A stretch of 39,280 bases of DNA, taken from assembly GCF_018129385.1 (NCBI RefSeq), contig NZ_JAFCLN010000032.1, forward strand, positions 1 to 39,280. Direction: 5' to 3'. The stretch is from Bradyrhizobium lablabi. GTDB lineage: Bacteria; Pseudomonadota; Alphaproteobacteria; Rhizobiales; Xanthobacteraceae. Made by a program: the position numbers and the translations under genes. Under the pieces are notes generated by a model. It ran no database searches. It was not told where the DNA came from and saw nothing but the letters and a program-made list of their open reading frames with translations. Positions 1-8,038 of the stretch are shown in pieces; position 1 is the stretch's first letter; the number at the start of each line of letters is the position of its first letter.

Positions 1-1730
1 ACGATTTCTTCGGTGTGGAACACGCCGTCGACCACGATGCCAAAGGTCTGGCTGCCAACTTGCGTCACCACGATAAAGCCGTTCTCGGGATCGGAGGTGG
101 CGCCGTCGTCGATCTTCAAAAGCTTCTTGAGGTGGATGAGCGGCAGCAGCTTGTTGCGCAGCCGCAAGACCGCGGTGTCCTTGATGCGCTCGATGCGGTG
201 TTCGCTATTGGCGCGGGCGCGAACCAGTTCGACCACCGAGAGCTGGGGGATGGCAAAGCGGTCGCCGCCGGCTTCCACGATCAGCGCCGAGACGATCGCC
301 AAGGTCAGCGGGATCTTGATGGTGACGCTGGTTCCTTCGCCGGCCACGGACTTGATGTCGATGGTGCCGCCGATCTGGTCGATATTGGTGCGGACCACGT
401 CCATGCCGACGCCGCGGCCGGACACCGAGGTCACTTGCGCGGCGGTGGAGAAGCCGGGCGCAAAGATAAACTTGTGGATCTGCGCTTCCGACATTTTTTC
501 CAGATCAGCCTCGGAGACGAGGCCATTGGCCAGCGCCTTGGCCTTGATCCGTTCGGTGTTGAGGCCGCGTCCGTTGTCGGCGATGCAGATGATGATGTGG
601 CCGCCCTCGTGATAGGCGGACAGTCTTATGGTGCCCTGCTCGCCCTTGCCGGAGGCCAGCCGCTCGGCCACCGTCTCCAGGCCATGGTCGGCGGAGTTGC
701 GGACCATGTGGGTCAAGGGATCCTTGATCAGGTCGAGCACCTGCCGGTCGAGCTCGGTGTCGGCGCCGTGCATCTCCAGCTCGATCTGCTTGCCGAGTTC
801 GCCGGAGAGGTCGCGGACAATCCGTGGCAGCTTTTGCCAGGCATTGCCGATCGGCTGCATGCGCGTCTTCATGACGCCTTCCTGCAACTCGGCGGTGACG
901 TTGGAGAGCCGTTGCAGCGGCACCTTGAACTCGGTGTCTTCGTTGCGGCGGGAGATTTCCAGAAGCTGGTTACGGGTCAAGACCAGCTCGGAGACCATGG
1001 TCATGAGATGCTCGAGGGTGTCGACATTGACCCGGATCGACTGGTTGGCGACCTTGTCGCTCTCGGCCATCTCGCCCTCGACAGAAGCGGAAGCCTGTTT
1101 CTTCAGGACCTTCTTCTCCTTCGCGGGCTCCTCGGCGATGGCCACCTTTGGGGCGGCAGCGGGAGCAGCTGATGTCACCTCGGCCTCGGTTTCGCGGAAG
1201 GCGCGCTCGAGCTCATCGAGCGAGACTTCGCCCGGGCGCAGCGCGCGCTCCAGGGTCTGCTCGACCAAGGTCCCTTGGGCGTGCTTGGGCGCGACAGGCT
1301 GAGTCGGAGGCGAAGCAACAACGGGCGCGGCCGCCTCCGCCGCCATTGCCGCCATGCCCCGCTCGACCATCGCTTCCAGTTGATCGATCAGATCGCGATC
1401 GCTGCCATCGGGCTCGGCCTCGGTGGCCTCCAGCCCTGCCAAAATCTCCTTGATGCGGTCGATCGAGGATAGGATCAGCGTGACGGCCTCGGCAGTCACC
1501 GGCATGCCGTCGCGAAACTTGCCCATTAGGGTCTCGCCGGCATGAGCAAGCGCTTCCAGCCGCGGCAGGCCAAGAAAGCCGCAGGTGCCTTTGATCGTGT
1601 GGACCAGGCGGAAGATGTTATCGAGGATCTTTGCGTTGTTCGGGTCCTGCTCGAACCGAACCAACTGATTGTCGACCGTGTCCAGGCTCTCGCTGGTCTC
1701 GGTCAAGAACTCCCGCAATAAATCATCCAT
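1..1730 (-). CDS. cheA: Chemotaxis histidine kinase CheA (3' end outside window)
   Basis: Chemotaxis kinase that phosphorylates CheY/CheB in response to chemoreceptor arrays. The reading frame on the minus strand is open from the ATG at 1728-1730 to the window edge, about 576 codons, so the C-terminus is missing. An N-terminal HPt domain carries the phospho-accepting histidine in LVHTIKGTCGFLG (His44). An Ala/Pro/Lys-rich linker follows (about 120-215), then the dimerisation region and HATPase domain (MVRNSADHG as N-box, DNGRGL and GRGVGMDVV as G-boxes). The start of the CheW-like domain ends the window (VGSQTFGIVVDGVFHTEE). The start is fixed by the usual MDDLLREF-like CheA N-terminus. The gene upstream on the same strand is chpT, 191 bases away. 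Family assignment is secure; whether a receiver domain follows the CheW domain cannot be seen. Confidence 0.96.
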   Translation of the reverse strand, partial: MDDLLREFLTETSESLDTVDNQLVRFEQDPNNAKILDNIFRLVHTIKGTCGFLGLPRLEALAHAGETLMGKFRDGMPVTAEAVTLILSSIDRIKEILAGLEATEAEPDGSDRDLIDQLEAMVERGMAAMAAEAAAPVVASPPTQPVAPKHAQGTLVEQTLERALRPGEVSLDELERAFRETEAEVTSAAPAAAPKVAIAEEPAKEKKVLKKQASASVEGEMAESDKVANQSIRVNVDTLEHLMTMVSELVLTRNQLLEISRRNEDTEFKVPLQRLSNVTAELQEGVMKTRMQPIGNAWQKLPRIVRDLSGELGKQIELEMHGADTELDRQVLDLIKDPLTHMVRNSADHGLETVAERLASGKGEQGTIRLSAYHEGGHIIICIADNGRGLNTERIKAKALANGLVSEADLEKMSEAQIHKFIFAPGFSTAAQVTSVSGRGVGMDVVRTNIDQIGGTIDIKSVAGEGTSVTIKIPLTLAIVSALIVEAGGDRFAIPQLSVVELVRARANSEHRIERIKDTAVLRLRNKLLPLIHLKKLLKIDDGATSDPENGFIVVTQVGSQTFGIVVDGVFHTEEI

Positions 1731-1921
1731 GAAACTGGCCTTCGAACACATGGACGCGCGACATCGACGCGCCTCTTGGAGTTCGGCCAGCTTCTATCGA
1801 AAGCGTTTAAGTTTGGTTGAGCAATTGGAAAAGAACGGCCTCAACAAATAGATAAGACGGGTTCAATGAATCCCGCCTCAATCTGTAAACCAGCCGTTAA
1901 CTATCGACGCCAACGCCGCGC

Positions 1922-2557
1922 TTACGAGGCGGCGATGATCACCGCTTCGCCTTCCGGTGTCAGCGTCACTTTCAGCCCGCAGGCCTGCCCCAGCAGCCGC
2001 GTGTAGTAAGGCTGCACCGCATGAGCATCGACCGCGTTCGAGGTCGAGTTCAGCATGTCGACGATGTTCTGCGGCACGCGCGCATTGAGGCCGACGGCGG
2101 TAATGCGAAAGCTCATGGCCTCGCCATCGCCAACGGGATCGATGGTCAGCGTACCGCCGCGCGGAATGGTTTGTTGCGCGACGATGAGCATGTTGAGCAA
2201 AAGCTTGACGCGGTTCTTCGGCAACAGCAGCCGCGGCAGATTCCAGGTCAGCGTGATCTTGCCGTCTTCGATATGCCCCTTCGCCGTAGCCTGAGCATCG
2301 CCAAGATCGATCTGCGCGCCGGACGATCCGGCCGCGCCGAAGGCAAGCCGGCAGAACTGGAGCCGGGCGGAGGCGGTCCTGGCGCTCTTGCGGATCAGGT
2401 CGAGGGCAAAATCGCGGTCTTCCGGCTTGGGATTGTCGTCGAGCACTTCAAGCCCATTGACGATCGCGCCGACCGGGCTGATGAGGTCGTGACAGACCCG
2501 CGAACAGAGCAGCGCCGCCAGTTCAAGGGCATCGGGAGAAGGTAGATTGCCGGACAT
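1922..2557 (-). CDS. chpT: Histidine phosphotransferase ChpT
   Basis: Probable ChpT, 211 residues. In Caulobacter and rhizobia ChpT relays phosphate from CckA to CtrA and CpdR in the cell-cycle phosphorelay. The N-terminal helical hairpin has the phospho-accepting histidine in the motif CHDLISPVGAIVNGLEVL. The rest resembles a degenerate ATPase fold, as usual for ChpT, without recognisable ATP-binding G-boxes. The frame stays open upstream to 2728, but I place the start at the ATG at 2555-2557. It has an AGGAAC Shine-Dalgarno-like sequence just upstream and gives the normal family length; the longer version would also overlap the divergent cysQ gene. It is followed on the same strand by cheA. 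Confidence 0.88.
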   Translation of the reverse strand: MSGNLPSPDALELAALLCSRVCHDLISPVGAIVNGLEVLDDNPKPEDRDFALDLIRKSARTASARLQFCRLAFGAAGSSGAQIDLGDAQATAKGHIEDGKITLTWNLPRLLLPKNRVKLLLNMLIVAQQTIPRGGTLTIDPVGDGEAMSFRITAVGLNARVPQNIVDMLNSTSNAVDAHAVQPYYTRLLGQACGLKVTLTPEGEAVIIAAS

Positions 2558-2631
2558 CGGATGTTCCTGGAAAGCCGTTACGGCGCGGGCCGAAATACGA
2601 ATCATGCAAGCTTTTCCGCTTGATACACTGT

Positions 2632-2643
2632 GCATGCGCATGC
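2632..2643. promoter_or_regulatory. 12-bp perfect palindrome between chpT and cysQ
   Basis: GCATGCGCATGC is a perfect self-complementary 12-mer in the 150-base space between the divergent chpT and cysQ starts. It could be an operator for either gene. No known binding site is recognised, so the functional label is a guess. Confidence 0.25.
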
Positions 2644-2707
2644 GACCAGCACGGGACGGACATGAAGGGAAGTGACAAACAACAATGAGTCCTGACAAAA
2701 ACAAGGC

Positions 2708-3544
2708 ATGCCGGTGAAACAGGCACATGCGCAGCGCATCGGCGTCGAACTCGCGGCCGGGCTGATCGAACCGCTGACGGAGCTCGTGATTCGGGCAGGC
2801 GCCGCGATCCTTGCGGTCAACCGATCCGCGATGAAGGTCGACGGCAAGCTCGACGGCTCACCGGTCACGGAGGCCGATCTCGCCGCCGACCGCATCATCG
2901 GCGACGGGCTGAGCCGGCTCGCGCCGCAGATACCGTCGCTGTCGGAAGAGCGCGTCGGTCTGGCGAGGCCGCCGTACAAGGACAGTTTCTTCCTGATCGA
3001 TCCGCTCGACGGCACTAAGGAATTCGTCGCCGGCCGCAACGAGTTTACGGTCAATCTGGCGCTGGTCACGGAAGGCAAGCCGCTGCTCGGTATCGTCGGG
3101 GCTCCGGCGCTTGGCCTCGTGTGGCGAGGGCTGGTCGGGCGCGACGCCGAACGGCTCAGCATCGCGGATCAGTCCATCGCGGCCATCGAGCCGATCCGGA
3201 CCCGCCGCTGTCCGCCGCCCGGCACCCCCTGGACCGCGGCCGTCAGCCGCTCGCATGGCGACGCCAGGACCGAAGCCTTTATCGACAGCCGGCCGGGGGC
3301 GGTCCGGGCGCAGCTCGGTTCAGCGGTCAAATTCGGCCGGGTGGCGGAGGGCCAGGTCGACATCTATCCCCGCCTCGGCCCCACCTCGGAATGGGACGTC
3401 GCGGCCGGCCATGCCGTGGTCACCGCTGCCGGTGGCAAGGTGACGGATTCAAAGGGAGCCGAGCTGCAATTCGGCCTGGGGCGCGAGAATTTCATCGTGC
3501 CGGAATTCATCGCCTGGGGCGACCCGGCCGCAGTGAAGGTCTGA
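2708..3544 (+). CDS. cysQ: 3'(2'),5'-bisphosphate nucleotidase CysQ
   Basis: Member of the inositol monophosphatase/FIG superfamily, 278 residues. It is expected to dephosphorylate 3'-phosphoadenosine 5'-phosphate (PAP), a by-product of sulfate assimilation. The Mg-binding signature is clear: SPVTEAD (51-57), SEE (79-81), DPLDGTKEF (98-106), then GPTSEWDVAAGHAVV near the C-terminus, which carries the last metal-binding Asp. SPVTEADLAAD and the absence of an inositol-phosphatase insert favour CysQ over SuhB, though substrate cannot be proved from sequence. Divergent from chpT, and convergent with the YHS-domain gene with only 11 bases between the stop codons. Confidence 0.9.
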   Translation: MPVKQAHAQRIGVELAAGLIEPLTELVIRAGAAILAVNRSAMKVDGKLDGSPVTEADLAADRIIGDGLSRLAPQIPSLSEERVGLARPPYKDSFFLIDPLDGTKEFVAGRNEFTVNLALVTEGKPLLGIVGAPALGLVWRGLVGRDAERLSIADQSIAAIEPIRTRRCPPPGTPWTAAVSRSHGDARTEAFIDSRPGAVRAQLGSAVKFGRVAEGQVDIYPRLGPTSEWDVAAGHAVVTAAGGKVTDSKGAELQFGLGRENFIVPEFIAWGDPAAVKV

Positions 3545-3555
3545 GCGCGGCAAAT

Positions 3556-4080
3556 CTACTGCGCGAGCTGCTGCTGAAGCGCCGGCCAACGGGCTTCGGC
3601 CTCAGTGAGAAACCGCTGCGGATCGGCCGCAAAGGCCGCGCGATGCTCTTCAAGCCCGAACAGATAGAGCCGCTGGCCCGTCACCACCCAGAATCGGGGA
3701 TTACCCCCGGCGGTGACCCCTCGCGCTATGTCGATCGGGTCGTAACCGCCGAACTGGGGTCCGTAGATTTCCGGATGGGCGGCAAAGGCGGCGCGGTTGC
3801 TCTCGTTGCGGAAGCGCCAGACCGCGCCAGCCTCGGACACTTCGTAGTCGGGCACGCCCCGGACGGCGCGTTCATCGGTGAAATAGGCAACGGGGTCGAA
3901 CCCCTCGATCGCCAGACCCGAATAGCGGTTGACGACCAGCCGCTCGGTGGTCGCGGCCCCGGCCGTCCGGTCGAGGCCGGCCAAGGCAAGCAGGGCCGCC
4001 AGCAGCGCAATAAAGGCTATTCCGGGGCACCAACCGTTTTTTTCCTGCCGTTCTGCCGTCATAGTTGGTATCGATAACAT
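3556..4080 (-). CDS. Exported YHS-domain protein
   Basis: 174-residue protein with one N-terminal hydrophobic segment (about 20-40, GIAFIALLAALLALAGL) ending in a small-residue stretch TAGAAT, so probably a cleaved signal peptide or a single anchor. The mature part matches the YHS-type fold seen in small alphaproteobacterial proteins: YSGLAIEGFDPVAYF, a block with WRFRNESNRAAFAAHPE, then YGPQFGGYDP. YHS domains are associated with metal-transport and copper proteins, but the Cys residues typical of metal-binding versions are absent here. Function unknown. An alternative start is the ATG seven codons in (4062); neither has a strong ribosome-binding site. Confidence 0.8.
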   Translation of the reverse strand: MLSIPTMTAERQEKNGWCPGIAFIALLAALLALAGLDRTAGAATTERLVVNRYSGLAIEGFDPVAYFTDERAVRGVPDYEVSEAGAVWRFRNESNRAAFAAHPEIYGPQFGGYDPIDIARGVTAGGNPRFWVVTGQRLYLFGLEEHRAAFAADPQRFLTEAEARWPALQQQLAQ

Positions 4081-4174
4081 TCGAGTCGAGGGGACATCGG
4101 ACGCAACCTAAAGCCGTGGATGTTGGCGTCAGGTTAAGGCAGCGGCCGCAATTTCGGTGCCTAGGGGTAGTTTC

Positions 4175-4828
4175 ATGACTTTCGCTACACGCCTTGCCGC
4201 GGTGACGTTTGCCGCCTTGATGTGTTGGACCGTGCCCGTTTCGGCACAACAGCCGCAGTACCCCGCCCAACCGCCGCCGCCGCAATATCCTGCGGAGCCG
4301 GCGCCGCCGCCGCAATATCCGCCGCCGCAGCGCCAGCCGGCCCCCAACACGTTCGGGCCGGACGAGCTGGTTTCGGCGGGCCACAAATTCTTTGGCAATG
4401 TTTCGCGGGGGCTTGCCTCGATCATCGAGCGGGCGGTCAGCCAATGGGGTCTGCCCAACGGCTATGTGCTGGGCGAAGAAGGCTCCGGCGCCTTTGTCGC
4501 GGGCCTGCGCTATGGCGAAGGCACGCTCTACACCAAGAACGCCGGCGACCTTCGGGTATACTGGCAGGGACCGTCGGTCGGGTTCGACTGGGGCGGCGAC
4601 GGCGCGCGCACCATGACGCTGGTCTACAACCTGCCTTCCACGCAGGCGATCTATCAGCGCTTTGCCGGCATTGACGGCTCGGCCTACATCGTCGGCGGTT
4701 TTGGCATGACCGCACTCACCGCCAACAACATCGTGCTGGTGCCGATTCGCTCCGGCATCGGGCTGCGGCTGGGCGCCAATATCGGCTATCTCAAATATAC
4801 GCCGCGGGCGACCTGGAACCCGTTCTGA
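4175..4828 (+). CDS. eipA: EipA family envelope protein (DUF1134)
   Basis: 217-residue exported protein. It has a signal peptide (FATRLAAVTFAALMCWTVPVSAQQ), a Pro/Gln/Tyr-rich low-complexity stretch (about 25-55) with a repeated PPPQYP unit, and then the conserved DUF1134 domain. That domain carries NVSRGLASIIERAVSQWG, GEEGSGAFVAGLRYGEG and a Gly-rich C-terminus (SGIGLRLGANIGYLKYTP). The family member EipA of Brucella and Caulobacter is a periplasmic protein needed for cell-envelope integrity. I choose the ATG at 4175 over an upstream GTG at 4157, since AGGGGT sits at the right distance and the shorter form begins directly with the signal peptide. A terminator-like hairpin follows the stop. 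Confidence 0.88.
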   Translation: MTFATRLAAVTFAALMCWTVPVSAQQPQYPAQPPPPQYPAEPAPPPQYPPPQRQPAPNTFGPDELVSAGHKFFGNVSRGLASIIERAVSQWGLPNGYVLGEEGSGAFVAGLRYGEGTLYTKNAGDLRVYWQGPSVGFDWGGDGARTMTLVYNLPSTQAIYQRFAGIDGSAYIVGGFGMTALTANNIVLVPIRSGIGLRLGANIGYLKYTPRATWNPF

Positions 4829-4843
4829 CCTCCGTGCAAGACG

Positions 4844-4866
4844 TGCCTGCCGATCAGGCATTTCTT
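4844..4866 (+). terminator. Rho-independent terminator after eipA
   Basis: A 6-bp stem TGCCTG/CAGGCA with a 5-base loop is followed at once by TTTCTT, 15 bases after the eipA stop codon. Confidence 0.65.
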
Positions 4867-5026
4867 CTGGTTACGGATTCACGTTAACGCGCCTATGGGC
4901 TGGCGTTTTCCCCGTGCCCCATGGCATGGTCTTTGGTAAATTTTCTGAAAATCATCTTCGCGCGATGCAGACGCTTTGCGCGAAGATGCGGCGTTGCAGG
5001 CCTCAGACGGAGCGGGAGTATCACTC

Positions 5027-6322
5027 ATGATCGAGCCGATCATGTATCTGGCGATCGGTTTTCTGCTCTCGATGTTGTGCGGGCTGATGATCGTGCCGCT
5101 GGTGCACAACCGCGCGGTGCGGCTCACCACCAAGCGCATGGAAGCGGCAACGCCGCTGTCGATGGCTGAGATCCAGGCCGACAAGGACCAACTCCGCGCG
5201 GAATTTGCCATGTCGGCGCGCCGGCTCGAGATGAGCGTCGAGCAATTGAAGAACAAGACCACCAGCCAGTTGGCCGAACTCGGCAAGAAGAGCGACGCGA
5301 TCAACCGCATGAAGGTCGAGCTCGGCGAGAAGAACGCCACGATCTTCTCGCTGGAGGCGCGCGAGAAGGCGATGAAGGAGCAGCTTCGCGCCACCGAGGA
5401 GGAATTTTCCGCCAAGACCGGGATGCTGCGCAGCGCCGAACAGGCCCTGAGCGACAAGCAGGGCGAGCTGGCCAAGATCAATTCAGAGCTTTCCGATCGC
5501 GCGATGGTGGCCGACAGCCGCCAGGTCGAGTTGGTCGCGGTGCGCACCCAGATCGAGCAGTTGAAGGGCCGCGTCACCGACGCCGAAAAGGAATTTTCCG
5601 ACACGCAGACGCGGCTGGCGCAGGAGCGTTCGGATTCCGAAAAGGCGACGCGCGAACTCACCGAGGCCCGCAGCCGGGTCGAGAATTTGAGCCAGCGCGT
5701 GACGGACCTGGACCGGCAGCTGATCGTGCAGGTCAAGGAAGCCGAAATGCTCGGCAGCCGCGTCAACGACCTCGAGGCGCGGCTCGCCACGCAAGGCAAG
5801 CTCCTGGCCGAGCGCGAACTCGAGAACAGCCAGTTGCGGCAGGTCAATGAGGTGGCCGAGCGCACGGTAAAGGAATTGCGGGTTCAGATCGCCGCGCTGA
5901 ACGAGGGAGGCAAATCGCCGGGCTTCGAAAAGCTGCGCACCGAAAAGGCCGCACTCGAAGAGCAGCTCCGCATCACGCGCGACGAGCGCTCAAAGCTACA
6001 GCGCGACATCAACGCCATGCAGCAGCAGGCCGAGAGCACCTGGGCCACCGAGCGGATGGAAAACGCGCTGCTGCGCGAGCGCATCAACGACATCGCCGCC
6101 GAAGTCGCAAAGCTTGCGATCCAGCTCGAAGGGCCGAATTCGGCGATCGAGGCCATGCTGGTGGCCGCGGAACCATCCACCCCGCCGAAAGTCGCGCCGA
6201 AACCGGCCAACGGCAACGTCGCCGCGCCCAGCACTCCCGCCGAAGTGGCCGGTGGAACGCTGGCCGAACGCATCCGCGCGCTGCAATCGCACGCCTCCCG
6301 CGCCCGCCAGCAGGGGGCGTGA
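5027..6322 (+). CDS. Membrane-anchored coiled-coil protein, function unknown
   Basis: 431 residues. One N-terminal transmembrane segment (about 3-25, IMYLAIGFLLSMLCGLMIVPL) is followed by HNRAVRLTTKR, a basic juxtamembrane stretch. Then comes a very long charged coiled coil (about 50-380) rich in Glu, Lys, Gln, Leu and Ala with heptad-like spacing, and a Pro/Ala-rich tail (390-420). Topology is probably one membrane anchor with a large cytoplasmic rod. This type of protein is conserved in Rhizobiales as a hypothetical; I know no assigned function, and scaffold or division/polarity roles are only speculation. The ATG at 5027 is preferred over an in-frame start at 4976: CGGGAG precedes it and the product then begins at the membrane anchor. 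It is the last gene before the tRNA. Confidence 0.85.
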   Translation: MIEPIMYLAIGFLLSMLCGLMIVPLVHNRAVRLTTKRMEAATPLSMAEIQADKDQLRAEFAMSARRLEMSVEQLKNKTTSQLAELGKKSDAINRMKVELGEKNATIFSLEAREKAMKEQLRATEEEFSAKTGMLRSAEQALSDKQGELAKINSELSDRAMVADSRQVELVAVRTQIEQLKGRVTDAEKEFSDTQTRLAQERSDSEKATRELTEARSRVENLSQRVTDLDRQLIVQVKEAEMLGSRVNDLEARLATQGKLLAERELENSQLRQVNEVAERTVKELRVQIAALNEGGKSPGFEKLRTEKAALEEQLRITRDERSKLQRDINAMQQQAESTWATERMENALLRERINDIAAEVAKLAIQLEGPNSAIEAMLVAAEPSTPPKVAPKPANGNVAAPSTPAEVAGGTLAERIRALQSHASRARQQGA

Positions 6323-6356
6323 GCCGCTTTATCCGACCGCGGCCGGGCTGTTTGGC

Positions 6357-6386
6357 TTGACACCCCTGCCCTGCACTTCGTAAATC
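6357..6386 (+). promoter_or_regulatory. Candidate promoter of the tRNA-Val gene
   Basis: TTGACA (6357-6362), an 18-base spacer and TAAATC (6381-6386), ending 72 bases before the tRNA. The -35 box is perfect, the -10 box weak. Inferred from motif and position only. Confidence 0.4.
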
Positions 6387-6458
6387 GCACGCTTCTGGCG
6401 TAAGCGTATTTGCTGATCCGGTGCCCCGTCGGGCCCTTGATTCAGCAAGAAAATTCCC

Positions 6459-6533
6459 GGACGCATAGCTCAGCGGGAGAGCGTTCCCTTCACACGGGAG
6501 AGGTCCAAGGTTCGATCCCTTGTGCGTCCACCA
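6459..6533 (+). tRNA. tRNA-Val (anticodon CAC)
   Basis: A complete cloverleaf can be folded by eye: acceptor stem GGACGCA/TGCGTCC, D-arm GCTC..GAGC, anticodon stem TTCCC/GGGAG around the loop TTCACAC with anticodon CAC, variable loop, T-arm CAAGG-TTCGATC-CCTTG, discriminator A, and an encoded CCA at 6531-6533. It reads GTG valine codons. Its last 45 bases plus one flanking base recur imperfectly at 37288-37333, which makes this gene the likely integration site of a genomic island. Confidence 0.97.
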
Positions 6534-6604
6534 TCTGCCTCAACAAAATCAATAGCTTCTCGGACGTCCCTGCTTGCTGCTGCCTCCAAGCCGCGCGCGC
6601 CAGG

Positions 6605-7438
6605 TCAATGGGGTTCCCAGATCGGCGTGTCGGTGAACAGGCCGCCCTCGGCAAACCCGATACCGTAGATCAGGACCATCCCGAAGCAAAAGCTGATCAA
6701 GCCCGACGCCACGCGGAGCCGCCAATTGAATTTCGGCAGATTGACCGCCGTGAATGTAAACGGCGCCGCCAGCATCAGCGTGATCAGCATCATTCCGACG
6801 ATAGTCCCGAGCCCGAACAGCAGCAGATATCCAAGCGCGGCCATCGGTTCGCGGATGATGGACAGGATCATCAGGGCGACGGCGGCCGACCCTGCCAAGC
6901 CGTGCACGAGGCCGACCACGAAGGGGCGCAGCCAGCCATAGAACGCGATCCGGCCGAGGCCGCTGCGGTCGAGCCGCGCCAGCGGCGTGCGCTCGTCGGC
7001 GTGTCCGTGAGCGATGGTGCCGTGACCATGCGGGTGCCGGTGCAAGTAGTCGCCGTGCGCATGGAGATGATCGTGGACGAGCTCATGTACGCCAGGAACG
7101 CCCGTAGGCGCGTGGGCCGCGCCGCCCGTGCGGACCACGCCTGTCAAGGTGAGAACGCCGAGCAGGACGAGCATGATGCCGACGGCGAACTCCATCGACA
7201 TGCCGAGCCGCGGCGGGATGACGACCCCGAACACGACGATCGCCGCGCCGACCGCGATGACCGTCACGGTGTGCCCGACTCCCCAGGCGGCGCCGATCAG
7301 GGCCGAGCCGGTCATGCTGCGCTCGCGACTGACGATCGTCGCAATCGCGACCACGTGGTCGGCGTCGGTCGCGTGCCGCATCCCGAGGAAGAAGCCGAGA
7401 AACAGGAAGGACACGACGTTCAGGACGGCTTCGGTCAT
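6605..7438 (-). CDS. Nickel/cobalt permease (NiCoT/UreH-like)
   Basis: 277-residue integral membrane protein that probably imports Ni2+ for urease. The NiCoT signature RHATDADHVVAI is in the first transmembrane region (about 21-32), followed by GAAWGVGHT in the next, a family hallmark. About six to seven further hydrophobic segments follow, with a central cytoplasmic loop (about 130-165) extremely rich in histidine (HDHLHAHGDYLHRHPHGHG), a probable metal-gathering loop. The start at 7438 (MTEAVLNVV) is chosen because the family begins just before the first membrane segment; an upstream ATG at 7480 adds 14 unlikely residues. Divergent from ureA across 277 bases, which supports nickel over cobalt. 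It is the first gene after the tRNA-Val. Confidence 0.88.
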   Translation of the reverse strand: MTEAVLNVVSFLFLGFFLGMRHATDADHVVAIATIVSRERSMTGSALIGAAWGVGHTVTVIAVGAAIVVFGVVIPPRLGMSMEFAVGIMLVLLGVLTLTGVVRTGGAAHAPTGVPGVHELVHDHLHAHGDYLHRHPHGHGTIAHGHADERTPLARLDRSGLGRIAFYGWLRPFVVGLVHGLAGSAAVALMILSIIREPMAALGYLLLFGLGTIVGMMLITLMLAAPFTFTAVNLPKFNWRLRVASGLISFCFGMVLIYGIGFAEGGLFTDTPIWEPH

Positions 7439-7523
7439 CGCGCATGTTTCAAGATGGCATCGAAGCCAGGGACTTTTCACGCGGATAGGTCAGGACGATA
7501 CGGTCGCCCGCGACAGCCAGTCC

Positions 7524-7564
7524 ATCAGGGTGATTCCGTTAGGAGACCGGGGGAGAACCCTGAT
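7524..7564. promoter_or_regulatory. Inverted repeat, candidate operator of the urease/nickel genes
   Basis: ATCAGGGT (7524-7531) and ACCCTGAT (7557-7564) form a perfect 8-bp inverted repeat with a 25-base spacer. The right arm touches the -35 box of the candidate ure promoter. It does not match the NikR box known from E. coli. Function is inferred from position only. Confidence 0.3.
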
Positions 7565-7593
7565 TGACACGTACCAGTTGTGGTCGGCCTAAT
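7564..7593 (+). promoter_or_regulatory. Candidate sigma-70 promoter of the ure operon
   Basis: TTGACA (7564-7569), an 18-base spacer and CCTAAT (7588-7593), about 120 bases before ureA. A perfect -35 and a 4/6 -10 box; no experimental support. Confidence 0.45.
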
Positions 7594-7715
7594 GCCGGGT
7601 AGCTGTCGTTGCTCGCAGATTCTGACAAACGGCCCGTGGAACGGCAGCCCAACCAGCTCAATCGTGCTCCTGCTTTCCCTAAGTAAAACAAACCAGGCAG
7701 GGCCCGGAGGATTGC

Positions 7716-8018
7716 ATGCAACTCACTCCGAGAGAGTTCGACAAGCTGCTCGTCTACACGATGGCGGATGTCGCGTTAAAGCGAAAGGCCAAGGGCCTCA
7801 AGCTCAATTATCCCGAAGCCGTCGCTGTCATCTCCGCGGTCGCCCTTGACGGGGCGCGTGCCGGGAAAACAATCGAGGACGTAACCAGGGAGGCGCGTAG
7901 CGTCCTGACCAAGGCTGACGTGATGGATGGCGTCGCCGATCTCATTCCAATGGTGCAGATCGAGGCGGTGTTCACCGACGGCAGCCGCCTGGTGACGGTG
8001 CACACGCCCGTCCAGTGA
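7716..8018 (+). CDS. ureA: Urease gamma subunit UreA
   Basis: Structural gamma subunit of nickel urease, which hydrolyses urea to ammonia and carbamate. The length of 100 residues is exactly usual. The start is typical (MQLTPREFDKLLVYTMADVA), followed by RKAKGLKLNYPEAVAVI and the C-terminal block VQIEAVFTDGSRLVTVHTPV. GGAGG lies seven bases before the ATG. It opens a run of eight same-strand genes, ureA-B-C-E-F-G-D-T. Confidence 0.97.
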   Translation: MQLTPREFDKLLVYTMADVALKRKAKGLKLNYPEAVAVISAVALDGARAGKTIEDVTREARSVLTKADVMDGVADLIPMVQIEAVFTDGSRLVTVHTPVQ

Positions 8019-8038
8019 ATGCCTGACAGGAGGCTAGC

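Noticed and set aside
15..1172. Long plus-strand open frames opposite cheA
   Set aside because: Antisense shadows of a high-GC gene; the minus strand gives an unmistakable CheA.
7598..7612. Possible sigma-54 promoter before ureA (GG..GC with TTGCT)
   Set aside because: The spacing between GG and GC is 11 bases, not the required 10, and the GG box is not TGGCAC-like.
7439..7715. Nickel-responsive NikR box or a cobalamin riboswitch before the permease
   Set aside because: No GTATGA-N16-TCATAC pattern and no recognisable B12-box were found.
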